Assembly (NCBI GenBank): GCA_002720865.1
Contig: PBIO01000028.1
Location: forward strand, 1-64,000
DNA from: Halobacteriovorax sp.
GTDB lineage: Bacteria; Bdellovibrionota; Bacteriovoracia; Bacteriovoracales; Bacteriovoracaceae
DNA: 64,000 nt
Reading direction: 5' to 3'
Below, in pieces: positions 34,744 through 44,556 of the stretch (positions within the stretch are counted from its first letter, which is position 1; each line of letters starts with the position of its first letter). The notes below the pieces were generated by a model that made no database searches, had not been told where the DNA came from, and saw nothing but the letters and a program-made list of their open reading frames with translations. The translations under genes were made by a program, and so were the position numbers.

Positions 34744-35450
34744 TGAAGTACTTAGCGATAATATTATTTATTTTTTCGATTTCAGCCCATGCTGAATTTA
34801 AATCTTGTAAGGAAGGTGTAGGAGAGTTCGGAAACTTAGGGTCTATGAGATACCAAGTGGGATATTTTGAAAAGTATGATAAATGCTTTTTAAGTATTGG
34901 ACCTAATAATAGATACCCTAAATATCGCGGGTATCATTTTGATTCTGCTGGAGAGTTAATGGTTTTCAACTCTCTAGGTGCAGGAAGACCATCTAAAGAT
35001 ACCGGAGCTCGTAATTTTCAATTCCCAGTAATAACTTCCGAACTAAAGTATAAGTTAGATTTTGAAGATGAGTACATTTTGATTCAAAGTACTGACGGAC
35101 GAGTTTGGACGTTTGATGCGAAAGCGGCAAAGTTAATTTCTATTAGTGAAATGGATTTTGTTGAAGATCCAGATGTGACAAGGACTAATGATGGGGGGCT
35201 AGAGCTAAGTCCCAAATTCGGAACAATCGTAGATCAAGGCTGGAGAGTGGGTGGTCCACCAAATATCGTTTTAAGTCGAAATTCAGTTATTAAAAATGAC
35301 TCTGGTCTAGAATGCTCAGTAAAGAATAAAAAACTTTTCAAGCTTATTTACGATAATGCTGGTGGAGTGGATGGCGCTTATTTTATTCATTCCGATAAAG
35401 ATGACTGGGAAAAATTCTTAAAGAAAAACTGTAAGAATTTTGGATTATAA
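34743..35450 (+). CDS. Secreted protein of unknown function
   Basis: A 235-residue exported protein. The start was moved to the ATG at 34743 (GGAG four bases away, overlapping the fabH stop) because it gives a signal peptide MKYLAIILFIFSISAHA; the longer frame from 34716 lies inside fabH. The mature part has four cysteines and no recognised domain. It overlaps the start of the following hydrolase gene by 11 bases, so the three genes look like one operon. Confidence 0.8.
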   Translation: MKYLAIILFIFSISAHAEFKSCKEGVGEFGNLGSMRYQVGYFEKYDKCFLSIGPNNRYPKYRGYHFDSAGELMVFNSLGAGRPSKDTGARNFQFPVITSELKYKLDFEDEYILIQSTDGRVWTFDAKAAKLISISEMDFVEDPDVTRTNDGGLELSPKFGTIVDQGWRVGGPPNIVLSRNSVIKNDSGLECSVKNKKLFKLIYDNAGGVDGAYFIHSDKDDWEKFLKKNCKNFGL

Positions 35451-36387
35451 GGCACCTTGGCCACTTAAAAATGGGCATATAAATACTCTTCACACTGCTC
35501 TTCTTCGTAAAGTCGAGCAGCTTCCCTATTCAAGAGAGAGAATAATATTAAAAGACGGAGACTTTATTGATCTCGATTGGGTTACGAGAGGCTCAAGAAA
35601 ATTAGTTGTTCTTTCCCATGGTTTAGAAGGGGATTCTCGAGGAACTTATATCCAAGGTATGATGAAAAAGTTTCTTGAGGAAGGCTACGATGGTCTCGCT
35701 TGGAATTGCCGTGGCTGTAGCGGGGAAGTAAACCTTAAGCCTTTTTACTATAATAGTGGTGTCTCCCATGATCTGGACGAAGTGCTGTCTCATGTAATCG
35801 AAAATAAAAACTATGATGAAATTTTTCTCGTTGGATTTAGTATGGGGGGAAATATTAGTCTTAAGTACCTTGGGGAAAAAGGTACTTCAGTGTCAGAAAA
35901 AATAAAAGGTGCTGCTATCTTTTCTACGCCGGTGGACTTAAGAGGATGCTCCTTCAAATTAGATGAGGGGTTTTGCAAAGTTTATACACAAAACTTTTTA
36001 AAAACTCTTAAACAAAAAGTTAAGTTAAAGGAAGAGCAAATAAAAGATGCAGGGTTTGAACCTCGGGATATATATAAGTGTAATAACTTAAATGACTTTG
36101 ACAATATCTTTACTGGACCCTTGCATGGATATAAAGATGCTGAGGATTATTACACACGAGCAAGCTCCAAGCAGTTTATATCAAGTATTGAAGTACCCAC
36201 CCTTTTAGTTAATGCTAGTGACGATCCCTTTTTGACGGAAAGTTGTTATCCTCATGGAATTGAAAATAATAAATTTACCTTTGAAAGAACGGAGTATGGT
36301 GGGCATGTAGGATTTGGAAATCTAAAGTCCTATCAAACCATTTGGTCGGAAGATAGGGCCTTTAGATTCATTTCTAGTATTAAATAA
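35440..36387 (+). CDS. YheT-family alpha/beta hydrolase
   Basis: A 315-residue alpha/beta hydrolase. An NGHINTL motif near the N-terminus matches the YheT family's NPHLQT-type block; the nucleophile elbow is GFSMGG near residue 138, and a late AsnAlaSerAspAspPro turn and GGHVGF supply Asp and His. Members are esterases of unknown physiological substrate. TTG start overlaps the upstream gene; the C-terminus converges with the 202-residue gene by eight bases. Confidence 0.85.
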   Translation: MDYKAPWPLKNGHINTLHTALLRKVEQLPYSRERIILKDGDFIDLDWVTRGSRKLVVLSHGLEGDSRGTYIQGMMKKFLEEGYDGLAWNCRGCSGEVNLKPFYYNSGVSHDLDEVLSHVIENKNYDEIFLVGFSMGGNISLKYLGEKGTSVSEKIKGAAIFSTPVDLRGCSFKLDEGFCKVYTQNFLKTLKQKVKLKEEQIKDAGFEPRDIYKCNNLNDFDNIFTGPLHGYKDAEDYYTRASSKQFISSIEVPTLLVNASDDPFLTESCYPHGIENNKFTFERTEYGGHVGFGNLKSYQTIWSEDRAFRFISSIK

Positions 36388-36988
36388 AGTTTGCGGTGTA
36401 ATTAAAAATCTCTTGTCTATACTTTAAGATAGTAATAGGTGAGAGATCTTCTGTTAGCTCAGTATTTTGTGGAATCACTTCATACAATAGATGCTCCATT
36501 GCAAATTGAATTGTTTGCATCCCGACGTAAAGATTTTCAAAAAAGGTAATATCTTTTTTTGCCCAATATTGAATAAGTTCAGCTACATCAGCATGGTTAT
36601 CACAGCTACTACAACCATGGCAGTCGCCAGATTTTTCAATAAAATTGACATGATTATGAGATTGAATACTAATGACTTTTTCTCTTTCCTCTAGATCAGC
36701 TGCAAAATTCTCAATTAGTGGAATTGTCATTTCGCTATTGTCTCTAACGGTAGAGAATATTTGCTCATAAAACGTAACGTAGAGAGATGAGAATACACTG
36801 TCCTCTAGTAAGCAGAGTAGGTACTCCTCTTCATCCGCTGCAGACTTGTTTATAGCCTCTAGTGAGTTTAGAGCAAGAGTTAAAGGAAAGTTTTCACTTC
36901 CTTCCATAGAATAAAAATATTTTAAGAGTTTTGCAGGGGATTCTGTCTTTTTAGGTTTAAAACCTTGAACTTTGTGGACTAATCCCAT
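36380..36988 (-). CDS. Protein of unknown function with a CxxCxxC motif
   Basis: A 202-residue, mostly helical, acidic protein. Near residues 127-133 it has CHGCSSC with a nearby His, which could bind a metal. No signal peptide or membrane helix, so likely cytoplasmic. The helical, acidic composition is loosely reminiscent of TorD/DUF-type chaperones, but I do not claim homology. GAGGT before the ATG is an adequate ribosome site; a GC-rich hairpin lies in its 5' region (37009-37041). Confidence 0.65.
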   Translation of the reverse strand: MGLVHKVQGFKPKKTESPAKLLKYFYSMEGSENFPLTLALNSLEAINKSAADEEEYLLCLLEDSVFSSLYVTFYEQIFSTVRDNSEMTIPLIENFAADLEEREKVISIQSHNHVNFIEKSGDCHGCSSCDNHADVAELIQYWAKKDITFFENLYVGMQTIQFAMEHLLYEVIPQNTELTEDLSPITILKYRQEIFNYTANFI

Positions 36989-37074
36989 AATGACCTCGCT
37001 TAGAGTTTTCCTCCCTCCATTTTACCTTATATGGGGGAGGAATTAGTCTGGGAAAAACCTACCTATAATGCTCT

Positions 37075-38115
37075 TTAAGGCGATGGGTTCGGATGTTTGA
37101 CGTGAACGGCTTCGATCTCCTGAAGAAGCTCATCTGAAAGCTTGACTGAAATACTCTCGATATTTTCCTTTAGCTGCTCCATTTTTGTTGCCCCAATTAT
37201 ATTGGAAGTCACAAACGGTCTTGTATTTACATAGGCTAGAGACATTTGAGCTAATGAGAGTCCATGTTTTTTAGCAATTTGAGCGTAGGATTCGGTCGCT
37301 GCTATGGCCTGAGGGTTATTATAGCGATCAAAGTATTCCCAAATGGTAAGTCGGCAACCAGCTGGTTTTTTCCCACCAAGGTACTTTCCGGAAAGGGCAC
37401 CAAAGGCCATGGGTGAATAGGCTAATAAACCACATTGCTCCCTATGAGAAACTTCGGCCATGCCAACCTCGTAAGAACGGTTTAACAAATTATAAGGGTT
37501 TTGAACTGAAGCCATTCGAGGTAATTCTTTCTCTCCACTAATTCTTAAAAATTCCATTGTTCCCCAAGGGGTCTCATTGGAAAGGCCAAACTCTCTAACT
37601 TTTCCACTTTTTTTAATTTCATTGAGTGTTTCTAAAACTTCTTGAATTGGTGTCCAGGGCTCTTCTGAATTTTGCACAGTGTACCCCAATTGTCCGAAGT
37701 AATTTGTTTTTCTCTCAGGCCAATGAAGTTGATATAAGTCGACGTAATCCGTACCTAGTCGGTCTAGGCTAGAGTCAATTGCCTTTAGTAAATGATCCTT
37801 ATTAAAAGTATTTTTTCCACCTCGAATATAATCATCCCAAAAAGGCCCCACAATCTTAGTCGCAAGAACGAATTTATCTCTTTGAGATTTCATCTTGTCC
37901 CATTTTCCAATGTACTGTTCTGTTAGTGAGTAAGTTTCTTTGTTAGGAGGAACGGGATACATCTCAGCGGTATCAATAAAATTTACTCCATTATCAAGAG
38001 AGTAGTCTAACTGTTCGTGAGCTTCTTCTATAGTATTTTGTTCTCCCCAAGTCATTGTACCAAGACAGATAACAGAGACATCGATATCAGTTTTACCTAA
38101 TTTTCTAAATTCCAT
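37075..38115 (-). CDS. Aldo/keto reductase, Tas family
   Basis: A 346-residue NADP(H)-dependent oxidoreductase of the TIM-barrel AKR fold. FIDTAEMYP carries the catalytic Asp and Tyr, LATKIVGP the Lys, and YQLHWPER the His of the AKR tetrad. The overall sequence matches the Tas-type group (about 345 residues). The physiological substrate is unknown. It lies 16 bases before the VC0807-like gene and may be co-transcribed with it. Confidence 0.9.
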   Translation of the reverse strand: MEFRKLGKTDIDVSVICLGTMTWGEQNTIEEAHEQLDYSLDNGVNFIDTAEMYPVPPNKETYSLTEQYIGKWDKMKSQRDKFVLATKIVGPFWDDYIRGGKNTFNKDHLLKAIDSSLDRLGTDYVDLYQLHWPERKTNYFGQLGYTVQNSEEPWTPIQEVLETLNEIKKSGKVREFGLSNETPWGTMEFLRISGEKELPRMASVQNPYNLLNRSYEVGMAEVSHREQCGLLAYSPMAFGALSGKYLGGKKPAGCRLTIWEYFDRYNNPQAIAATESYAQIAKKHGLSLAQMSLAYVNTRPFVTSNIIGATKMEQLKENIESISVKLSDELLQEIEAVHVKHPNPSP

Positions 38116-38131
38116 AATTTAAACCTTTGGA

Positions 38132-38839
38132 TTATTGCCTTAAGAAGTGTTCTATTTCTTTTTCCGTATTTTTCTTAATACTATTGGCCATGAAAAAGAT
38201 AATTCCCATAACCATGAACATCATAGGAAAAGTAATGACTGGAAAGCTAAGTGCCGTCATTTTTCCAAGTGATTCATTAAATTCAGTCGTGCCTGGTTGT
38301 CCAACTAAAGTCATAACGGCCAAAATATAATTTAATAGAGCGGATAAAAAGAAGGTTCCACCTAACAAAAGACTACTGGTTTTTAAATTCTTTTTAAATA
38401 GATGGGCGTGGCCATGTTTTGTAAATTCTTCATCTATTTTTTCTAAATTTAAAATTTGATTCAAAAAAGTTTCGACTAGAGGGAACTTAGTTTTATTTGA
38501 AACAATTACCGCTAATCCCATTAAAAATGGAATGGCTGTTTCTTTGGCGATCATCCATTCCCTATTGAGCTTGAAGAGACCAATTCCACCTGTCATCAAA
38601 ATTGAGAAAAGACCAAGGCCAGAGAAGAAGTTTACTTTTTTAATTCTGATGAAATCCCAGACACCGTAGGAGATAGGAAAAGCAATGGCCACTATAAGCC
38701 CATAAATTTGACCTAAATGCTCAGGTCCAGAGAACTTCATGAGAATAGCTGAAGGAATAATTACATTGAGCCCAATGTTTAGGAGAAAGGGCTCCTTTTG
38801 TTTTTTATTATTGTCTTCTGTATTCGAAACTTGATTCAT
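38132..38839 (-). CDS. VC0807-like membrane protein
   Basis: A 235-residue integral membrane protein with about six helices. It contains NVIIPSAILMKFS and a GLFSILMTGGIGL block that I associate with the VC0807 family, whose function is not known. The ATG at 38839 (start MNQVSN) avoids a poorly conserved extension; the longest frame begins at 38908. Neither has a clear ribosome site, so the start is uncertain. Confidence 0.7.
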   Translation of the reverse strand: MNQVSNTEDNNKKQKEPFLLNIGLNVIIPSAILMKFSGPEHLGQIYGLIVAIAFPISYGVWDFIRIKKVNFFSGLGLFSILMTGGIGLFKLNREWMIAKETAIPFLMGLAVIVSNKTKFPLVETFLNQILNLEKIDEEFTKHGHAHLFKKNLKTSSLLLGGTFFLSALLNYILAVMTLVGQPGTTEFNESLGKMTALSFPVITFPMMFMVMGIIFFMANSIKKNTEKEIEHFLRQ

Positions 38840-38980
38840 CGTGCCAAAGGAAAGAGGTTTGCTTTTGTAATAATTCCTTACTTCATCGCATATAAAGAAG
38901 AGCACCATTGTAACAAATGCATCTCCCTATAAACTAGAAACTAGAATAGAGATTAATTACTACATTTCAAGGATGAATGC

Positions 38981-40261
38981 ATGAAAACATTGATTTTATT
39001 GGTATTTTTAGTTTTGGGCGCGGCAGCGAATGCTAGTGACTTTGAATACTTAGTTAAATTAGAAACGAGTAAGGGGCAAGAGGCTCTTGAAAGCCTTAAC
39101 TTAATGGGAAAAACGCGAACCTTTCAAACAAGTTTTGGTGAGTTTGCAGTGCTTAAGACTAAAAGAGAATTAGAGATTAGCGACTTTAATTATCTTCATT
39201 CAAAAAGCGCTATTCAGTACGTTGATCGAAATATTCAGATTAAGGTTTCACCTATTGAGCCAGGTAAGAGTATTAATGCAGAGGACGCTAGTTTCAAAAA
39301 ACAGTGGGGCCTAAAAAATACAGGCTGGAATGGCGGTCCGATTTGGAGACTTGGTAAAAAAGGTGAAGATATTAATGCCGAAAAAGCTTGGGGTCTATCT
39401 AGAGGTAGAAGCACCATCAAGATTGCGGTCATCGATACCGGAGTTGATTATGATCATCCTGATTTGAAGAATAATATCCTAATGAATGAAGCCGAATTCA
39501 ATGGTGTCGATGGTGTTGATGACGATGGTAATGGCTACGTTGATGATGTGTTTGGTTATGACTTTGCTAATAACGATGCTGATCCAATGGATGGACATGG
39601 ACATGGAACTCACTGCGCCGGAGTTATTGGAGCAACTCATAATAGGTCTGGAATAAGAGGAGTCATGGGGAGAGTAAAAGTGCTTCCCATTAAGTTTTTA
39701 GGGGATAATGGATCGGGGACTCTGGAAGGCGCTGTTAGAGCAATCGATTATGCTATTAAAATGAAAGTGCATGTGATGAGTAACTCCTGGGGAGGAGGCG
39801 GGGCGAATAAGGCTCTACTAGAGGCGATTAAAGCTGCTGATGAAGCTGGAATTGTTTTTGTCGCTGCTGCTGGGAACTCCACAAATAATAACGATAAGAA
39901 CCCTTCTTATCCAGCTTCTTACCAAGTCGATAATATTATTTCGGTAGGAAGTATGGACGGAAATGGAAAAAAATCATGGTTCTCAAATTATGGGAAGAAA
40001 TCTGTTCATATTTTTGCCCCTGGCTCAGATATCCTCTCTACGGTTAAAAATGGGAAATATAAGAAAATGAGCGGTACTTCTATGGCCACTCCTTTTGTTT
40101 CTGGGGCTATTGGTCTTTTATTAACTCATGAAAAAAATATGACCCCTAAGGAGATTAGAGAGAGGTTGATGGCAACCTCGGTTAAGAATAAAACTCTAGT
40201 CAAATACGCAGCTTCTGGTAGGCTTGATGCTTATAGGCTTTTAAAAGATATGAGAAATTAG
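38981..40261 (+). CDS. Secreted subtilisin-like serine protease (S8)
   Basis: A 426-residue secreted protease. Signal peptide about 1-18 (MKTLILLVFLVLGAAANA), then a pro-region, then the S8 catalytic domain with Asp152 (IDTGVDYDHPD), His208 (GHGHGTHCAG) and Ser367 (GTSMATPF). The catalytic triad is complete and in the usual order, so it should be active after maturation. It could serve digestion of prey or extracellular protein. It diverges from the VC0807-like gene and leads into the DUF502 and ligase genes with a 3-base gap. Confidence 0.95.
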   Translation: MKTLILLVFLVLGAAANASDFEYLVKLETSKGQEALESLNLMGKTRTFQTSFGEFAVLKTKRELEISDFNYLHSKSAIQYVDRNIQIKVSPIEPGKSINAEDASFKKQWGLKNTGWNGGPIWRLGKKGEDINAEKAWGLSRGRSTIKIAVIDTGVDYDHPDLKNNILMNEAEFNGVDGVDDDGNGYVDDVFGYDFANNDADPMDGHGHGTHCAGVIGATHNRSGIRGVMGRVKVLPIKFLGDNGSGTLEGAVRAIDYAIKMKVHVMSNSWGGGGANKALLEAIKAADEAGIVFVAAAGNSTNNNDKNPSYPASYQVDNIISVGSMDGNGKKSWFSNYGKKSVHIFAPGSDILSTVKNGKYKKMSGTSMATPFVSGAIGLLLTHEKNMTPKEIRERLMATSVKNKTLVKYAASGRLDAYRLLKDMRN

Positions 40262-40264
40262 AAA

Positions 40265-40858
40265 TTGATTAAAAATATTTCAAAAATATTCTTTAAGGGA
40301 GTGTTGGGGGTTTTACCTTTAACTCTCTCTTTGTATTTTATTTACTGGTTTTTCACTAGTATGGAAACTTTATTTGATAGTTATCTTATGAAAGTTCTTC
40401 CTGATGCTGTTCGATTCCCAGGAGTCGGAGTCGCCAGTGGCTTTTTTGTTATCTTCGGTATAGGTCTTTTATTATCCACACCATTTTTTGCAAATATTCA
40501 TAAGCTTATTTTAAAGCCTGTAAGAAATATCCCTTTAGTTAAATCAGTATATTCGGCGATTGAAGATCTTATGAGCTACTTTGCTCCAAGCGATGATAAA
40601 ACAGTTTCTAAAGTTGTTAAAGTGAATCTTCCAGGTCAAAGCTTTGAGTTAGTAGGGCTCCTCACTCAAGATGAATTAGACTCCATCGAAGGAATTGCTT
40701 TTGCTCCTGATAAAGTAGCAGTCTTTATTCCCATGAGTTATGCCCTCGGTGGTTACACCATTTTTGTTCCTAGAGACTGTCTTGTTGTAACAGATATGAA
40801 AGTTGAACAGGCCATGAAGCTTGCTTTAACGAGTTGGATGAAGAAAAAAAATGTTTAG
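40265..40858 (+). CDS. DUF502 family membrane protein
   Basis: A 197-residue protein with two N-terminal membrane helices (residues about 5-30 and 55-80) and a C-terminal soluble domain. The pattern matches the DUF502 family of widely conserved membrane proteins of unknown function. The TTG start at 40265 is accepted because it directly follows the protease stop. It overlaps the ligase gene by eight bases. Confidence 0.82.
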   Translation: MIKNISKIFFKGVLGVLPLTLSLYFIYWFFTSMETLFDSYLMKVLPDAVRFPGVGVASGFFVIFGIGLLLSTPFFANIHKLILKPVRNIPLVKSVYSAIEDLMSYFAPSDDKTVSKVVKVNLPGQSFELVGLLTQDELDSIEGIAFAPDKVAVFIPMSYALGGYTIFVPRDCLVVTDMKVEQAMKLALTSWMKKKNV

Positions 40859-42572
40859 TCTTTCTAATATTTGGGTTTACGGCCTTTTGATTTTTCCCTT
40901 CTTCTTTATTACTGGAATTCCTTTTCCCTATATTTACCCAAAGGTGATTTTCATTGAGGTTTGGGCCGCGATTGGTCTATTACTTTTTACTTTTAAAAAA
41001 GAAGAAGACAAAAAGATAAGCCTTAGCGGGATTGAGTTAACTTTTATAGGTTTAACCCTCTTTGGATTTTTATCCTTACTTTGGACCGAGGATATTATTG
41101 CTGGTCTTTTTGGTCCCTTTTGGAGAGGGACAGGTCTTGTCTTTTATAGTGCTTTGATTTTGGCTGGGATGGTTTTTAAGGAAAGAGAGTTTGATAAAGA
41201 GCTATTTGCAAAATTTGTCTTATATGCTGGGACTGCCGTTAGTATAATCCTTTTTTGTACAGCCATTTTTGACAGCGTTGGGCAAATGCAGAAAAACTTA
41301 ATGGGTAATCCTAATGCATCATCAATGTGGGTGGGAACAACTGTACTCTTAAACTATCTATACGGTGAAAAAATATTTAAAAATGATAAGTTTAAGATCG
41401 GCTTTGTTTACCTTATCAATATTGTTGTAGTTTTGATGCTAGGTTCTCGCTCGGCCATCTTTGGAGTTCTATTAGGTTTACTTATTGGAAGTTTTCTGGG
41501 AAATAAGAAAATTTTCAAAAGAAGTGTATATATCACCTTAGGTGCCACTGGCTTGATGCTGGCTCAATACTTCTTAATGAAAGAATCGGTTCTAAAAAAT
41601 TTAATTATAAGAAGCAAGCAATTTTACCGGATAGATATTTGGGATGGTGCACTCCATTCGTTTTTAGCCAAACCATTTTTAGGTTATGGCTTTCACGGAC
41701 TTATTCAAGGTTATTGGGAAAATTATACAAGCTCCCTCATCGTAAAACATGCTTGGAATGATAATGCTCACTCGCTTTTTTTAAATTTAGCCGCTGAGCT
41801 AGGGCTTTTTGGAATTCTAGGTTTTATAGCCTTATGTTATTTTTTTGGAAAAGAGCTTCTTAAGAAAGAGGGCGCTGCTAAATCTGGTTGGTTAGGTATA
41901 TTATTTTATATTGGTCTTTATTCAGCTTTCCAACCATTTTATGTTGATTCTTCTCTTCTCATTCTTTTTCTTGTTCTCGTTATGGGTGGTGAGGAAATTG
42001 TGAAATTTTCTCGGAACAATTTAGCTTGGAAGGGGACAAAAGTCATTTTATCAATTTTCCTTTTAGTCATTGCTTTTTATCAATATTCATTAATGACTCT
42101 AGCTAATAAAACGAGACACGATATTGTAGGAAAGGGAAACTATAGAAAAACCTGGAATAAATTTATGAAGACACCAAGCTTTCTTGATAAGCCGGGAGTT
42201 TTCCTCGAAATTAGTAATCAAATGAGACTTCCTTTTACTGCTGCAGGTGCGAGATTTAAAGTTCTTCAAAAGCCATTTTCTAGCTTTATGGTCAATGAAT
42301 ATTCAGAAGTGATAAAAGAGTGGGAGCATAGACCTCGTTCACTTGAGAACTATTCAATGTGGCTTGTAAGAAGAAAGAAAATGGATGACGCTCTTATTTA
42401 TTTGGATAAAATCCTAAAGCGCTCAGATCGAGTGACCAAAGCCTACTACAATAAGGCTCATGTCTATATTATGAAAAAAGATTATAAAACAGCGAAAGAA
42501 AATTTATTAAAAGTAAAAGAGCTAAACCCAAAATTTGATAATATTGATAAGATTCTTTCTCGCTTTAAATAA
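40851..42572 (+). CDS. O-antigen ligase/polymerase-like membrane protein with C-terminal TPR
   Basis: A 573-residue protein. Residues about 1-430 contain ten or more membrane helices with the large periplasmic loop (RIDIWDGALHSFLAKPFLGYGFHG...) and a conserved HNxxLxLAAELGL-type block of the WaaL/Wzy ligase-polymerase superfamily. The last 70 residues are a TPR-like solenoid (DALIYLDKILKRSD, AYYNKAHVYI). It probably polymerises or attaches a surface polysaccharide at the periplasmic face of the inner membrane. Whether it serves the glycan cluster at 11-17 kb is unknown. Confidence 0.85.
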   Translation: MFSLSNIWVYGLLIFPFFFITGIPFPYIYPKVIFIEVWAAIGLLLFTFKKEEDKKISLSGIELTFIGLTLFGFLSLLWTEDIIAGLFGPFWRGTGLVFYSALILAGMVFKEREFDKELFAKFVLYAGTAVSIILFCTAIFDSVGQMQKNLMGNPNASSMWVGTTVLLNYLYGEKIFKNDKFKIGFVYLINIVVVLMLGSRSAIFGVLLGLLIGSFLGNKKIFKRSVYITLGATGLMLAQYFLMKESVLKNLIIRSKQFYRIDIWDGALHSFLAKPFLGYGFHGLIQGYWENYTSSLIVKHAWNDNAHSLFLNLAAELGLFGILGFIALCYFFGKELLKKEGAAKSGWLGILFYIGLYSAFQPFYVDSSLLILFLVLVMGGEEIVKFSRNNLAWKGTKVILSIFLLVIAFYQYSLMTLANKTRHDIVGKGNYRKTWNKFMKTPSFLDKPGVFLEISNQMRLPFTAAGARFKVLQKPFSSFMVNEYSEVIKEWEHRPRSLENYSMWLVRRKKMDDALIYLDKILKRSDRVTKAYYNKAHVYIMKKDYKTAKENLLKVKELNPKFDNIDKILSRFK

Positions 42573-42573
42573 T

Positions 42574-43020
42574 CTATTCACTTTCTAAATTTTTAGGAAC
42601 TTCCTCAAGTAATGAGATAAACTCCTCTGGGAAAGCAGGCATTTTCTTTTTTACGTTACTAATATGAGAAGGAAGCACAAGTTCAAAATACTTAACCCCT
42701 TTTTTAGTAAGCTCGTAGGCAGGTCTTTTTTCTGAGCCATTTTCAATCGTTGAGTTGATAAGCCCATCTTCTGTTAATCTCTTTAAGAAAGTCGTTATAT
42801 TAGCCCGACTCACTTTCATTAGACGGCTAAGCGTAACTGGAGTATGAGGGCCAGTCGTGTGTAAGTGTAATAAGATTTGAAAACGTGGCACAGAGCAGTC
42901 GTGCTCTAGTAGACTGCTCTCAAACTCTGAGGAAAGGCTTTTGAAGGCATTAAACAATGCTCTCCATGAGCGAACTTCGGGGCTTGCCAGTAATTTTGAA
43001 ACTTTTTCTGTATTCTTCAC
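42574..43020 (-). CDS. MarR-family transcriptional regulator
   Basis: A 148-residue winged-helix regulator. The wHTH region is at about residues 53-113, with a typical MKVSRANITTFLKRLTEDGLI recognition-helix block. Residues outside the DNA-binding core are generic, so the ligand and target are unknown. It is a lone gene converging with the O-antigen-ligase gene (1-base gap); no direct link to the downstream cluster is evident. Confidence 0.88.
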   Translation of the reverse strand: MKNTEKVSKLLASPEVRSWRALFNAFKSLSSEFESSLLEHDCSVPRFQILLHLHTTGPHTPVTLSRLMKVSRANITTFLKRLTEDGLINSTIENGSEKRPAYELTKKGVKYFELVLPSHISNVKKKMPAFPEEFISLLEEVPKNLESE

Positions 43021-43110
43021 AGCTTAAGAATAAGCATGGAAGAGTGGAAAGAAAAGAGGGTAATTTATCTAAAGCTCTTGTGACACTCCAAGTTATTAAA
43101 GGATATTAGC

Positions 43111-43596
43111 CTAAGCCGCTTTATCGCCACCCTCCAGTTCAAGAATTTTATGATTGAGCTCCTGAACAACGAGATTTGAATTCTTAAGTCGTTTTGTGAT
43201 TAGTCTTGTAACGTTTAAAACCATCAGTGCGAATACTGAGGGGTTTTTACTAAAAAATTTATAAAAGTTCTCAAAGCTTAAAACTAGAACGTCACATTTT
43301 TCTTTGCAAATTATATTTGCGGTTCTTTTAGTCTCATTTATTAAAACCATTTCACCGAAAATATCACCCTTATTAATAGTGGCGATATAGTGACTTTCGT
43401 CTCCTTTCATTACGGAAATATCTGCATTGCCACTCAGAATAACACAGATATCTGTACCTTCCTCTCCTTGTCTCATAATATAATCGCCAGGCTGATATGT
43501 TGCCACTAGGCAATCAGCCAATATTTTTTCTACTTCATTGTCATAGATCTCATGAAAAAGGGGGCATCCTTTTACTAGGTTAGCGATGGCACTCAT
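43111..43596 (-). CDS. Cyclic nucleotide-binding domain protein
   Basis: A 161-residue protein made up almost entirely of one CRP/PKA-type cyclic-nucleotide-binding domain. The phosphate-binding cassette is GDIFGEMVLINETKRTANI at about residues 77-95, with Glu (GEM) and Arg (KRTAN) in the expected positions, so nucleotide binding is plausible. There is no helix-turn-helix, so it is not a CRP-type transcription factor. GGAGC is six bases upstream of the ATG. It starts three bases after the stop of the channel gene, making it the third gene of the proposed operon. Confidence 0.9.
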   Translation of the reverse strand: MSAIANLVKGCPLFHEIYDNEVEKILADCLVATYQPGDYIMRQGEEGTDICVILSGNADISVMKGDESHYIATINKGDIFGEMVLINETKRTANIICKEKCDVLVLSFENFYKFFSKNPSVFALMVLNVTRLITKRLKNSNLVVQELNHKILELEGGDKAA

Positions 43597-43599
43597 ATT

Positions 43600-44538
43600 C
43601 TAAGCTCCTTCCTTTTGCTTAAACTCTTCTTCTTCATTTTCCTGCTTTCCTTCAGCTGCTTTTCTAAGGGCCTTAACTTCTTCTAGAAGAGCGGGAAGAA
43701 CTTCATGCATCTCTTCCTCAAGGGATTTTTCTCCGTGAATTGAATGCCAAATATTTTCAAAGCAGTTAGAAATTTTCTTATAGGTTCTATTTCTCATACC
43801 AGTAACAGGGGCAATAGTGTTGAGCAGGGTCATGACTACTGAGAATAAGATACCGGCGATACTTGTTTTCATTGCATAAGTAACACTAAGAACAAATTGA
43901 GTTAGGATTGCACCAGAGGCCTCAAGGTTATTAAAGTCCATTTCTGCAATTTTAGGAAGGGCCATTGAGATCCCAATGAAGGTACCGAAAATACCAAAGA
44001 CTACAAATAGTCCTGGCAGAATATCAATTAATCTTGAAATAGGTCCTATTGGGAAAAAGTTCAGTAGCTTGTTCCAGTTATCATCCTTTTCTAAGATTCG
44101 ATCAGTTAGCTCGTTAAAGTTTGGAGGAAATTTAGATTTAAAAGAAGCACTCTCGTTTTTTATTCCCAAAAATAAACTTTGATCACCTTTTACATATTCT
44201 CTAAGTGATACAACATTCTGAGCACCCATTTTTTCTGCAGTCTTTTGATTTGATTTAGACTGCGATTTGTTTCTAAGACTACGTGTTGGTAGCTTTTCAC
44301 TTACCGTCTCTAGAAGCTCAGCTAAATACTTATCCACGTCTTCTACTTGCTCGTGGGTTAAATCTTTTTGCAATAAGATTGTTTTTTCAATCTCTGAAGT
44401 AAAACCGGTGAAGTAAGCGTCTTCTCGTTTACTTGAGCGCCAGCTGGCCCATCTAAAACCTAGTCCTATTATGAGCATTGAACCCATAAATTCGATTAGG
44501 TAGTTACTGAAAAAGTCAAAAACCATATTAAGTATCAC
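43600..44538 (-). CDS. MotA/TolQ/ExbB-type proton-channel protein
   Basis: A 312-residue inner-membrane protein. A first helix lies at about residues 12-30, a cytoplasmic stretch of about 140 residues follows, then helices at about 172-194 and 215-240. GIFGTFIGISMALP in the second block and the YAMKTSIAGILFSVVMTLL helix match the conserved pore region of the MotA/TolQ/ExbB family. GTG start at 44538 has GGGAG upstream; an ATG at 44526 is an alternative. It overlaps nothing but sits 18 bases after the giant MotB-like gene, its likely partner, with which it would form a proton-driven complex. Confidence 0.9.
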   Translation of the reverse strand: MILNMVFDFFSNYLIEFMGSMLIIGLGFRWASWRSSKREDAYFTGFTSEIEKTILLQKDLTHEQVEDVDKYLAELLETVSEKLPTRSLRNKSQSKSNQKTAEKMGAQNVVSLREYVKGDQSLFLGIKNESASFKSKFPPNFNELTDRILEKDDNWNKLLNFFPIGPISRLIDILPGLFVVFGIFGTFIGISMALPKIAEMDFNNLEASGAILTQFVLSVTYAMKTSIAGILFSVVMTLLNTIAPVTGMRNRTYKKISNCFENIWHSIHGEKSLEEEMHEVLPALLEEVKALRKAAEGKQENEEEEFKQKEGA

Positions 44539-44556
44539 AACTTACTCCCTTACGAG

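Noticed and set aside
37009-37041. Terminator between the aldo-keto reductase and the 202-residue gene
   Set aside because: A GC-rich stem exists (TCCTCCC pairing with GGGAGGA), but neither strand has a T run after it, so it may be only a 5' leader hairpin.
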